Below, one piece after another: positions 47,231 to 57,769 of a stretch of 64,000 nt of DNA. Location: the NCBI GenBank assembly GCA_029990175.1, contig JARKIP010000033.1:16289001-16353000 (forward strand). The letters are read 5' to 3'. Each line of letters starts with the position of its first letter. Within the stretch, counting starts at the first letter, position 1. The DNA is from Petunia secreta. Taxonomy: Eukaryota > Streptophyta > Magnoliopsida > Solanales > Solanaceae. The position numbers and the translations under genes are program-made. The notes beneath the pieces were generated by a model. The model had not been told where the DNA came from, ran no database searches, and saw only the letters and a program-made list of their open reading frames with translations.

Positions 47231-47958
47231 TCATAAAACCATCTTGGGATGGGATCCGTTGATACCTTTTCACAGAACTTGACAAACCATGAATGGCTGC
47301 CAGGTCTTACGTATATGAAGTTACACCACGCATTTTTGTAGTCGTAAAAATTATAACCTGATATTTTAAAATTCACTGATAATGGAAATTGAATCGGCGT
47401 GTGTAGATGATCTACTGGCCAATCCGCAGGGCTTAAAATTCTTTTAATAGTAAACTTGGAGTACCTAATACTCCTTGGATCATTTTTATCTGCTAACTCA
47501 TTTTCAATCTCTATTGAATTGGTTGCTATCAATATAGCTTCATAAAATTCTCTTGTTTTATAAGGGTTGTCTGTTTCCACATAATTTCTGTCTGTGTAAC
47601 AAGACTTGATAATATCTGTAATTCGTTTTTCAACTAATTTTCTCTCAATCGCAATGATTGGTACCTGTTGACTGTTTATCCAATCGAATTTCTGTTGACT
47701 TGCTGTTGAAGAGCTTGCTTGTTCTTGTTTAATGGGAGGTTGAGGTTGTACTGCCTCAGAATAACTGTTTATGGTTCTTTTGGCATAACTGTTTAAGGAT
47801 TGTTTTGAGGTTCCTGGGGTTGCTTCTCTCTTTACCGGTGTAGGAGGAGGTAATTGAGGAAACTCTGCTAAAGCCGTATATCTGTTTTTATGTGAGTTCT
47901 GGTTATGATGCTGTTCAAGGAATTGCCTCGGAGGTTTTACTGGATATAATGGCCTCAT
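47146..47958 (-). CDS. Pararetrovirus ORF3, unit 3
   Basis: The 270-residue frame appears identical to unit 1. Function is unassigned; by position after pol it may be transactivator-like. Confidence 0.65.
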   Translation of the reverse strand: MRPLYPVKPPRQFLEQHHNQNSHKNRYTALAEFPQLPPPTPVKREATPGTSKQSLNSYAKRTINSYSEAVQPQPPIKQEQASSSTASQQKFDWINSQQVPIIAIERKLVEKRITDIIKSCYTDRNYVETDNPYKTREFYEAILIATNSIEIENELADKNDPRSIRYSKFTIKRILSPADWPVDHLHTPIQFPLSVNFKISGYNFYDYKNAWCNFIYVRPGSHSWFVKFCEKVSTDPIPRWFYEWWNTFTKGCCHLLSNSYTPITRKKTKN

Positions 47959-50900
47959 GTCTTCTCTGTAAAAATTCTCTAGTTAAAAAATCTGGAAGAC
48001 TATTGTCTTCTCCTTTAATAAATTCTATTTGAAAATCAAAGCTAGATAATAAAGCTTGCCATCTGGCAAATATTTGTTTTGAAACTAAATTCTTAACATC
48101 TTTTTGCAAAACATCTTTTGCTGCTTTACAATCAACTCTTAAAAGAAATTCTTTGTTTATCAAATCATCTTGAAATTTAGTTATACATAAAACTATTGAT
48201 AAAATTTCTTTTTTAATAGTACTATAATTTTTTTGAGCTCCGTTCCATATTCCAGAGCAATATCGGACTAATTGTTCAGACTCTTTTGGAGAGAGACGCT
48301 GTTTAAGAATTCCTCCGAAACCTATTTCAGAGGCATCGGTTTCAACAATCATAAAGGCATCCAGATGTGGTATGCCTAGACAAGGAAGTCTTTGAACAAT
48401 ACTTTTGACTTTTTGGACTGTTTGTGTTTGTTCTTGGCTCCAAGGAACTGGATTTTTCCTAAGACGCTGATAAAGGGGTTCACATATTTGTCTAAGGTTT
48501 GGAATAAAATCTGAAACATAATTGAGGCTTCCTAGAAACCTTTCTAACTGAGTTTTATCTGTTAAAACATCTGGAAATTTTGTAGAGAATTCTATGGCTC
48601 TACAAATTGGTTTATACATGCCTTGAGACAAGTCATGTCCTAAAAATCTAATAGAGGTTTGAAATAATTTAATCTTCTTGGCACTCACTACCAGCCCATT
48701 TTTCTTAATAATATTAAGAAATATCTTTAAATGCTTAAAATGTTGATCTATATTTTCTAAAAATATTAATACATCATCAATATAAACTATTGAGAATGAA
48801 CTATATGGATTAAATATATTATTCATTATATTTTGAAATTCTGATGGGGCATTCTTTAACCCAAAGGGCATAACATTCCATTCATATTGGCCAAAGGGCA
48901 CATTAAATGCTGTTTTATACTTATCCCTTTCATCTATTTGGATTTTCCAAAATCCTGATTTCATATCAAATTTACTATATATTTTAGCCTTATACGTTCT
49001 TTTTAATAAATCTCTTTTATTTGGAATCGGATATCGTATCCATCTTAATACTTTGTTTAAAGGTTTATAATTTATAACTAATCTTGGAGCTCCTCTTTCT
49101 CGTTCAGCATTATTATTAACATAAAATGCGGAACAACTCCAAGGTGACTTAGAAGGACGAATTATTTTCTTTTCTAATAATTCATTAATTTCCTTTTTAC
49201 AATATTCCATTAATTCTTGGTTCATTTGAATTGGTCTAGCCTTAGTGGGGATAGATCCTTCTTCAAATCCTTCTATATACGGTAATCGTACTATATGCCT
49301 TTTTCTTTCCCAAAAGGCATTAGGTAGATCTGAACAGACTTCAGATTCTATTTCTTTTTGGGTTTGTAGTATTTTATCTTGAATTAGTTTATCTTTAAAC
49401 TGGTTTTCTATTTTAACAATTTTAATTTCGTCTTTTATGTAATTTATTTGATTTTTTATCAATTGTATTTTATAGATACTTCTTTCTTTTAGAGTATCTA
49501 TTTCTCTTTGCTTTGGACCATTTAGGAAATAAAATATTATTTCTTTACCAAGATTATTGGTAGTAATACCTGTTGTATTAACTGTAAAAGGAGATATCTG
49601 AGTTAAAAAGGGAGTTCCTAATATAACTTCCTCATTTAAATCCTTTATCAGAATAAAAGTATTTTTAAAGCATATATTATCATTACATATATGTGCATTA
49701 GATAATTTATATTTTATTTTAAGTTTTTCTCCTGATGCAGAGAATAATTTTGCTGATGTTTTATCGCAATATTTTGTTGGAATTAATCCTTCTACTATAC
49801 AATTTTGGTCAGCACCAGAGTCTAATAAAACTACTGTCTGGATACTGTATTCACTATTTATGACTAATTTTATTGGTACATACCATTTTTGAGACTTAAT
49901 TTTAGAGATAGCCAAGACTCCCAATTCGTCGTCTTGTGCTTCTACTTGTTTAGTATTTGAACTTTCTCCTATTATTGTAGAATTTAACTCCTTTTGAGTT
50001 TTTTGAATTAATTCTAGAGCAAGGTTTTCTTCCTCTATGTTATTAACTTTTTGTTTTAAAATATTAACTTCTTGTTTTAATGTTGTTAATTCTGCATAAA
50101 GATCTGATATAGATATTTTTTCTTCTTTTTTATCAAATTTTTGTAGAATTTTTTTCATACTAAAAGGATTGGGTATGTTAGGTTTATTTGATTCTCTACT
50201 TAAGACTATTTCTTTTAATTTTAAAAGATATTCTCTTTTAATTTCTTCATCCTTTATTTGATCTATTAGATCAAAGAAGAATTCTTTATTTTCATTTGAT
50301 ATGACTTTTATTGAACCTGTCCCGCAGGTACATAATCCTCTAGGACAATCACACTCTGACTCGGAAGTGTAACTATCACTAGACTCATATGCTATATTAA
50401 TTTGTTCATCATCACTTATGCTTTCCGTGGATGAACTTTCTTTTTCACTATTATCATTTTCGTCTAGTATAGCATATATTTTATTCTTAATGTCTTCATC
50501 TAATTCTAAACTATTAATTTTGTTTTTCTTCTTTGCCTTGACTCTACAATCATTTGCCTTATGGCCTTTTTTTCCACAATTGTAGCATCTTTCTTTAAAA
50601 GAAGGTTGTTTACTTTGACTTGTATTCTTTGGAATTTTCTTCATGTATCTTTTGGAATATTTTCTTTTATAATCACTATTGCTACTTTTGTCTTTTCTAT
50701 TTTTCCTTTTGGATTTTTTTGTTGCCTCGGTAGACGGGGCATTTATCTTAGCATAACCAAAATCACTACAGAAATTTCCTAATTCTTTCTTAGTGATTTT
50801 ATAATCTCTTTTTAGCTGATTTTTTAATTTCATATCAGTACATAGTTCTAAAGCTGTTATGTTAATAAAGCTTATTATATCACCATAGGTTAAACCATCA

Positions 50901-53313
50901 TAAGGTATTTCACCGTTAAATCTATCTTTTATTTTTTGTCTAACTTTATCTGCAAATAACTGTGGTAATCCACTTATAAATTTTTCTTTCCAATAACTAT
51001 GATTACAATCTTCTCTAATCATTACTTTATTTAGGAATATGTCTTTATACCATTTAAAGTCATGTAATTTTGGACATGATAAATTAGATAATATTTCTAA
51101 ACTTCTATCTTTAAATACTTTTGGTTCTCCAATAAAGTGTTTAATTATAGCATATAATAAAGTATTTATAGCATCTTCACGTACTTGTTCTTCTATTGTT
51201 TGATTAGTACTATTACTTTCTTGTTTAACTACCTTTATGATTGTAGTAGCATTAAGGACAATTTCTCTATCTCTATCTGACAGATAGTTGTCCCACCAAT
51301 TTTTTAACATTCCTGTAAATCCGTAAGAAAGCAGGGTTGCTGCTTGCTTATCTGTATTACCTTTTATTTTATAGGCTGTTTGCTGCTATTCCCATTTCAT
51401 GTAATCTATTTAGTATTTGATGTTCTGCTTGTCCATCTATATTCCACTCAGTTATAGCATCACCTGTGTGCGAACTGAATGATACTAGATGTTCTTCTTC
51501 ATACTGTATATCAGGAAATGTAGGTTTTTTATAATAATTTTTCTTATGATGATAATTAGATCCTAATTTATTTAATTGATTATTTAATTCAGATAAGGTT
51601 TTTACCGAATTTTCTTTTTCTATTGGAATTGTATTTATCGTTAAAGATGATTTTAACCTTTTAGTAATTTCATCTAGAACATCACCTTTTATTTCCAATC
51701 CACCTTTAGGAAGACTAGGGAATTTATCTTTTGACATACTAGGTAGCCTGAAAATTGGATTTTCTTCAATATTATCTTCAAATTTTATTCTTTTCTCTGG
51801 GAATGGTTTAAAAGAAGACTTGCTTCTTGCTTCTTCTACCTGATTGGCTATGACATGTAGTATTTGATTTGTATAATTACTTTGTTCTATTAATTTATTA
51901 ATATCTCTATTTTTAGGTTCTCCTTGGGCATCTATTGATGTTCTTTTAAAAGGATTTCCTATTACTACTTTATCACCTACTGGTATATTTATTTCTTCTA
52001 ATGGGGGAATGGTAGATTCTATTATTTTATTACTTTTCGTATACCATTTTTTAACTACCATATTTAAAGATTCACAGTTAGCTAATTTTCCTGTATATTC
52101 AAACCATTTAAAAAATTCTAAACTACACTTCCATTTTTTCATATCTTTCATCCATTTATCTCTAAATGATTTCCTCTGTTCTAAAGTGTAATTGTTTCTA
52201 TACCATTCTCTTTTAATATTATTCTCTGGTTTTACCCAGAGTTGTTGGAGATATTTTATGTCTGGTTCAAATGGTTCTTCTAACGTTATCATTCCTAAGG
52301 AATCATTTCATTTATTTCACTAAAGGTTGGGCTTGATGGTTGATTGATTATGACAGGCTTGTATTCTGGTTGTGGAATTCTTTTACTAAAGTTAACAACT
52401 TTTAAATTTTTGCTTATTATGTCTTCTTCCTCCAGAGGACAAGAAGTAGATGGCCTTGAAAAGGACATCCTGGAAGATGAAGATGTAGCATTAGAGGATC
52501 TAGATTTTAGGAATTTTAAATCTATTGATCCATCTGTATGTTGTATAACTTGTTCTATTTGTATAGATTCATCTTCCACTTTTGGTTCCGTGATGGAATC
52601 AAAGTGCCATTCATCTTTTGATAAGACTTCATCCCATTTAAGTAATCTTGGGACAAATATATTATGATGTCTAATATTTGCTTCCATTAACATTGTAACT
52701 CCTTTATGAGCTCTACTTGGTTTAGCTTTGGGAGCTAGAGTAGTTTTCATTAATTTATAATATACTCTATATATTATAGCTATTTCTCTAGCTTGATGTT
52801 TACTATTTATATGTTTTGTTTTAACATTTAATGTTAGAACATCTAATATTGTTGGATCATTAATATCAACTGAGAAATTCGGTTAACAATTAAAGTATAC
52901 TGGCCCATTTGCCATGTTACTTTGTAATACGGCTATTAATGAATCATCAAAGTTTAAGAATCTATTATCTCTTAATAATAAACATATAGGAATATCTAAT
53001 CCTAGTTTATGAAGTGGTTTTACAGCCACTTGCACTAGTCCTATATGTAGGAACTTATAACTTTTTCGATATTTTTCTATATCTTTTATAGAAAATAGTT
53101 GAATTGTTTCAACTGACTGATTTATAGCAATTGTTGATTCACATGTTTTAATATTAAATCTATTTATGAAGTCAAATCCTCCGACTTCATATATCTTTTC
53201 TAACTTTTCTTTGGGAATATCCAATTTAACAGATTATTTTCTATTTTTGATATTTTATCTACTTCTGTTGATAGGTTTATACTGTTTAATACTGACTGTG
53301 ATGATCCTTTCAT
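47915..53313 (-). pseudogene. Pararetrovirus ORF2 polyprotein, unit 3, broken
   Basis: Same domain order as unit 2. Breaks relative to unit 2: a one-base loss near 53,220, a stop at 52,883-52,885 in the movement protein, a five-base gain near 52,306-52,312, and a one-base gain near 51,380. From 51,310 to 47,915 the coat C-terminus, zinc knuckle, protease, RT (YIDD) and RNase H are open as one frame of 1,131 codons. A Gln-to-Lys change in the RT segment FWKIQIDE distinguishes it from the other units. Confidence 0.92.
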
Positions 53314-53314
53314 T

Positions 53315-53536
53315 TTAATAATGGGCTCCTGGACCGTCACAAGCTTTTCTATAATAACTTTCAGCTATAGGTTTTAATCTAAGTATTTCTGAAATATTAT
53401 TTTGCATATAATGTAGAAAATCAATATTTCCTGTTAAAAGATATCTATGTAAATTATCCTTTAAAAGCTTTTCATGGTCATTAATTTCTTTATCAATATT
53501 TATCCAGAGTTCTAGATAACCTGAATCCATATTCAT
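53315..53536 (-). CDS. Pararetrovirus ORF1, unit 3
   Basis: This 73-residue frame has one change from the other units (Pro5 to Ser). Its stop lies one base before the ORF2 ATG. Confidence 0.7.
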   Translation of the reverse strand: MNMDSGYLELWINIDKEINDHEKLLKDNLHRYLLTGNIDFLHYMQNNISEILRLKPIAESYYRKACDGPGAHY

Positions 53537-53934
53537 TTTTAAAATATTATATTTTTATTTTTATTAAGGAAATCTCTTCTCCAAAGTTTATAATATAGCA
53601 GAAGAGTTTCTTCTACGTAAGGATTATCGTTGTTTATAAAATCAGAGAAACATATATTCATAAAGTAGATATAATATTTATTATTATTATTTTTATTAAA
53701 CCAGTGTTTCATTAGGTACGGGAGTTAAGTGTTTTTATTTTCTTTGGGGGGGGGGGGGGGTTATCCTATAGTTAACTCTACTCTTTTCTATTAAGGTGTT
53801 TTCTTTATTCAGATTTCCTTCGTTCTTATCCTATGTAGCTAAGCGACGGGAACACCAATCCGGGTCCGGCCCTATTTCCTAGACTCAATGGGCTAATCCA
53901 ACGGAACTTTATGGCTTGCCAACGTCTAAACCGG

Positions 53935-54334
53935 CCACTGGATTCCTAACACTATGCTACATCCACCTAATGGTAAGATTAGCACGTCAGAAGTGAAATT
54001 CACCCCTTGCATTTTCCAAGCAAACCCTTCACACATATGAGTACTATATACAGTGTTACCATCAGCTACAGCTACTGAGCAAGATGGTATAGTTTTCAGC
54101 CTGCAACCCAACCTCTTAGCAGTATGTAGGTCTAAAAAATTATGTGTACTCCCTGAATCTATCAGTATGTGAATAGCTTTTCCTTCTACAGATCATGTCA
54201 CCTTCATGGAGCTATAATAAAAAAGGCCAGTCATGGCATGCATTGAAACTTGTGGTATTGGGGTGGAATCTGGATTGTTCTCTGGTAATGGTAGAATCCC
54301 TTCCCATTCATAGCCTCCTTCCTCCTCCTCTAGT
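53935..54334 (-). pseudogene. Gypsy protease domain fragment
   Basis: The active-site segment LIDSGSTHNFLD is encoded around 54,135-54,165 (DSGS at 54,148-54,159), followed by GCRLKTIPSCSVAVADGN and LPLGGCSIVLGIQWP, which is the usual gypsy retropepsin. A TGA at 54,193-54,195 lies shortly upstream of the active site. The frame is cut right after GIQWP at the junction with the pararetrovirus. Confidence 0.88.
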
Positions 54335-54342
54335 GCCTCAGG
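54335..54342. repeat. hAT target-site duplication, left
   Basis: GCCTCAGG is repeated exactly at 55,403-55,410 on the other side of the inserted element. Eight bases is the hAT superfamily length. Confidence 0.95.
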
Positions 54343-55402
54343 TATGGGTGTCAAACGGGTATACGGGTCCAGGTTCGGGTTGTAAAATTGTAACCTTGCA
54401 GGTTTTGGATACGGTACGGGTACGGGTTTACATTATGGGTTCTTAACGGGTCCGGGTTTTGGGTAGGAAAAAAAAACCGTGCGGGTTCGGGTCTTAGCGG
54501 GTACGGGTTCGGGTCTTAACAAATCGGGTTTGAGGTCGGGTTTTAATTTTTTTTAATAATATTATTTTAAATACTTAAAAAAAAGATGAATGATAGGAAA
54601 AACTGAAAGACTTACTTTATTTAAGATACTTGAACTATTAAAGTATTTAAAATTAAACTTCTAAATTTGAAAAGTGCAACATCAAAACTAGATAATGAAA
54701 ATTCAAATTACAAATTTAAATATGCCTATTTCTTTGTGTAATTTCTTCCATATCATTTTCCTCATGCTTCGGTGTAGGTGCCATTTATAGTGCTTGATCA
54801 CTTAACAGAATTTCTTCAAGGTTATCATCTTGTTCTAGTGAGTCTTCAATTCCTTGGTTTCTTCGCTCCGATTTAATCCAGTCTCGTAAACAAACTAGAA
54901 CATCCAAAGCATTATTACCCAAAAGAGTGACGGGTATCACCTATTTTACGTATATATCGAAGTTAATAGTTGAAGTTCTATACCATATTTGAGTAATATA
55001 TATTCAAATTGTTGATTTGTTATGGAATATCAAGTTTCTTTTTTAATTAATAGCTAAACTTGTTTCTCTTGAACATATTTCTCTAGTAACAATATGGACA
55101 TAAAACGAATTAAACCATGAGTGGAAAACTTGTGTATACCTTTCTCTACACATATAAGTTTTATTACTCAGTTTATTTTAACGGATACAGATACGGGTAT
55201 ATCCAGTAATACCCCATAATTTTGACGGGTCTTAACGGATACGGGTATTCGTTAAGGAAAAAAAAAAAACCCATTCGGCTAGGGGTATTTTAGGGGGTTT
55301 ACGGGTCCGGGTCCGGGTTTTTGCGGGTCCGGATGGGGTCGGGTTTTAATGAGTCCGGGTTCGAGTTTTGACGGGTAGACCCCTACCCGTTTGACACCCA
55401 TA
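54343..55402. mobile_element. Non-autonomous hAT-like element, 1,060 bp
   Basis: The ends are perfect 19-bp inverted repeats (TATGGGTGTCAAACGGGTA), flanked by the 8-bp duplication GCCTCAGG. The ends are followed by a dense run of CGGGT/ACGGGTTCGGGT motifs on both sides (54,355-54,545 and 55,185-55,385), which are the probable subterminal transposase-binding repeats. The 600-bp centre is AT-rich with no transposase sequence. It inserted into the gypsy gag-pro region, so it is younger than that element. Confidence 0.93.
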
Positions 55403-55410
55403 GCCTCAGG
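55403..55410. repeat. hAT target-site duplication, right
   Basis: Exact partner (GCCTCAGG) of 54,335-54,342. Confidence 0.95.
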
Positions 55411-55437
55411 TATATCCTCCACTACCATCAAGAAGAG

Positions 55438-56412
55438 TTATCTCTTTTTTGTGCAGATGTGACTTGGGGAATATTTCTCATCACAGTAGAAACAAAGGTT
55501 CTTACTCCTCTTTTCTTCCAGTTCAGCAGGTGTCAACATTCTTGTGTTTCTGGATGGGTTTTTTGGTGGTTGTGAATTATAGGAGGTGTTTGATCTATAG
55601 GAAGATTGTGGTCTGGAATATGGAGTTTGGTTTACAGTACTGGAATTGCTTTTCTTGTCAAGTATGAGGGTTCTTTCTTGGATCTTGCCCAAACTAATGG
55701 CTTTTTGCAAGGTCTTAGGCTCATGCATTGTCACAGGGAGTCTTATACTAGGTTTAAGGCCTCTTAAGAAACAGCTAACAACATATTCCTCAGCTAGTTC
55801 AACTCTGGTTAACAGTTCATCATACTGATCTACATATTCTTTTACAGATCCAGTTTGTCTCAAATCCTTAATGTCCCCCATGGGATCATCATACAGGGTA
55901 GTGCTAAATCTTGAAAAAAGAGCTTGAATATACTCACCCCAATTGGGCCATTCTCTGCTGATTCTGGTTTTCATCCAAACTTGATGCCACTGCAATGCCT
56001 TTCCCTCCATGTGTAAGGATGCCAATTTAACCTTAGATCCAGCTGGTGTGTTGTCAACAACAAAATATTGTTCACATTTGTACACCCAGTCCTTCAACCC
56101 TGAGCCATCAAACACAGGAAATGCCACTGAATGAGATCTAGTGGGCATATCATAGCCTCTCCTGTCAGTTTCCTCTCCTCTTTGAAGCTCCACATGGTTC
56201 TCAGCAGTTACTGTTGCCTCACTCCTACCATTGCTGGAAAGTAGTAAAGTAATCAAGGTTCTTATTTCCTCCATTGATTGACCTTGTTTTTCCTCAAATC
56301 CCCTCTGCTGATCTTCCATAGCCTTCCCCACTGTGTTCTTGAAGTCTTCAAACAGTCCTCTCAAACTGTCAACTTCTCTGCGTAACTCAGCATATCTAGT
56401 AGTGTCCACCAT
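55438..56412 (-). pseudogene. Gypsy gag, ended by a premature stop
   Basis: The frame from the ATG at 56,412, shortly after the primer site, runs about 324 codons. An N-terminal coiled-coil-like segment (RREVDSLRGLFEDFKNTV) leads to the retrotransposon gag domain with FPVFDGSGLKDWVYKCEQYF, WPNWGEYIQALFSRF and a C-terminal zinc knuckle CFYCDEKYSPSHIC. The stop at 55,438 follows the knuckle by five codons; downstream sequence (LFLMVVEDIPEA) is in the same frame and continues the usual gag-pro polyprotein, so the stop is likely a mutation. A longer upstream frame reaching into the LTR is not the natural start. Confidence 0.88.
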
Positions 56413-56436
56413 TGTTGTTGAGTCCAAGAATCGATC

Positions 56437-56449
56437 TGCTCTGATACCA
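56437..56449 (-). other. tRNA-Met primer-binding site of the gypsy element
   Basis: The minus strand reads TGGTATCAGAGCA, the standard plant tRNA-Met primer site, three bases after the LTR end. It fixes the element's orientation and LTR boundary. Confidence 0.92.
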
Positions 56450-56452
56450 AAT

Positions 56453-56833
56453 TGATACAACCAAATCAGTACATCAAATTGAGCTAAGAAATGGATACAA
56501 TTTCCTAAGAAACTTAGCTTGTGAAAAGCTCCTGAACAGAAACTATGAGTAGAAACGAAGAATGCATTAGAGAGAATGAAGAAGAAGAAGAGAATACACT
56601 TTACTAAAAATGGAACCAATTTCTGGATATTACAAATGGGTGAATTTTCCCCCTTTTAAAGAACCCTAACTAACCTAACAATCATGCTACATCAGCTTAA
56701 CAAACTAACTAACTCTCCCGCTCAGTTCTGTTGCAAAACGACGTCGTAGCTGTTTACTTAGCATTACTCGTTTAACTACTTAAAACGCTGCCGCTTGGTC
56801 CATTTGAATTTCTGGTAATTCTGGTACATATCA
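56453..56833 (-). repeat. 5' LTR of the gypsy element, 381 bp
   Basis: In sense direction it starts TGATATGTACC and ends GGTTGTATCA, with TGATA/TATCA inverted ends. The inner edge is placed by the primer site; the outer edge is placed by the inverted ends and is a little less certain. A CTTTAAAAGGGG stretch near 56,650-56,660 may be its TATA region. Confidence 0.75.
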
Positions 56834-56860
56834 TAGTAATGGTCCGTGATTGCCTCATTT

Positions 56861-57050
56861 TGAACCTTTCTTAAACTGTTCGACATCCTTTTCATTATTC
56901 ATATTTTATAATAATGGTCCATCAATAAAGGTTGTTGAAGATTTTAAGAAATGTTCAAATCTTTCTTAAATTGTTCGACATCCTTTTCATTATTCATATT
57001 TTATAATAATGGTCCATCAATAAAGGTTGTTGAAGATTTTAAGAAATGTT
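56861..57050. repeat. 95-bp tandem duplication
   Basis: TTCGACATCCTTTTCATTAT and the following sequence occur twice with a period of 95 bp, with very few differences. No gene is involved. It lies just outside the gypsy LTR. Confidence 0.9.
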
Positions 57051-57769
57051 CAAAATGCTGGAGGTAAAGGTTTTATCTTCATTTTTTCTGAGTAGTAATT
57101 TATTTAGTATTCTTATAAGAGTCGAATTTTCTTTGGTCTAACTTGTTTTTGTAGGTGGTTTGAGATTCCTTAGAAGGTTAAATAATTTTTAAAAAATACT
57201 TTTGATATCATTATTATTAGGTGTGGTGTCACTTTCACTTACATCTCCTACTTAGTTTTCTATATTCTACTAACCCATAAACAATCTATGAGTTTCTTAC
57301 GCTCTATAAAAATACTAATTTGCAGCAAAAACAATCATTTAGTGTCTCCAAAAGTGATTGATTTTGGGAATTTGTCCTTATATTTTGGAATTTTAAGTAA
57401 ACGACTTCAATTCATATTGTTAATATAAAAAAGACATTTTTTTCCTTCACTAACCTAGCAGTAGTTTGCCTAAATTCATCCCAAACCCGTAGTCTCCTCC
57501 TCTATTAGGGTAACATGATATGTGTCTCTTATGCATATGTTTCTCTTTACTTTTGGCACCACTTGCCTACTTGCCAGGAGTTCAAGCAATTTAGTTGGGG
57601 AGAACGGGGAAAAAGGTCGATGACAAGTCAAACTATGATTAAACTCAATAAATCAAATGAGCTCGTGATAAAATTTTAAATTCGTATTCTAAAATTTAAA
57701 TCTTAAATCTGCTTTTGGTGCTGAAGAAAAGTCTAGCAGGGAGTTGTAAAGATATTAGGTAGGAGTATT
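57051..57769. other. Intergenic sequence, nothing recognised
   Basis: I see no coding sequence, RNA gene or clear element end between the duplication and the TIR element. Confidence 0.4.

Larger units (their letters stand above)
30766..53934 (-). mobile_element. Endogenous pararetrovirus array (Caulimoviridae, solendovirus-like)
   Basis: The block has an inverted fragment followed by three head-to-tail genome units on the minus strand, starting at 31,151, 38,595 and 46,324 (spacings 7,442 and 7,729). Gene order per unit in sense direction is leader, ORF1, ORF2 (movement protein, coat, zinc knuckle, protease, RT, RNase H), ORF3, ORF4, promoter and poly(A) region. There are no LTRs and no integrase, which with the movement-protein domain identifies a plant pararetrovirus rather than a retrotransposon. 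The closest known type by gene content and host is, I think, the tobacco vein clearing virus-like group of Solanaceae; the genus is an inference. Units look about 99% identical by eye. All carry breaks in ORF2. Confidence 0.93.
46324..53934 (-). mobile_element. Pararetrovirus unit 3 (right, sense-upstream)
   Basis: The unit ends on the right inside the leader: after GTCTAAACCGG the sequence switches to a gypsy protease domain at 53,935, so about 135 bp of leader plus the primer site are absent. ORF2 has at least three frameshifts and one stop. The G run (53,746-53,760) is 15 bases, against 14 in unit 1 and 8 plus AG in unit 2. Confidence 0.9.
53935..56833 (-). mobile_element. 5' part of a Ty3/gypsy retrotransposon, split by a hAT element
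   Basis: In sense (minus) direction: LTR 56,833-56,453, primer site, gag, insertion of a 1,060-bp hAT-like element, start of the protease domain, then abrupt end at 53,935 where pararetroviral sequence begins. The RT, integrase and 3' LTR are not in the window, so the target duplication cannot be checked. The coding part has at least two stops. Confidence 0.88.

Noticed and set aside
30766..53934. Reading the array as a Ty3/gypsy retrotransposon cluster
   Set aside because: There are no LTRs and no integrase, and ORF2 carries a 30K-type movement-protein segment and pararetroviral gene order.
56413..56619. Longer start for the gypsy gag frame
   Set aside because: The extension runs through the primer site and LTR; the ATG at 56,412 just after the primer site is the expected start.
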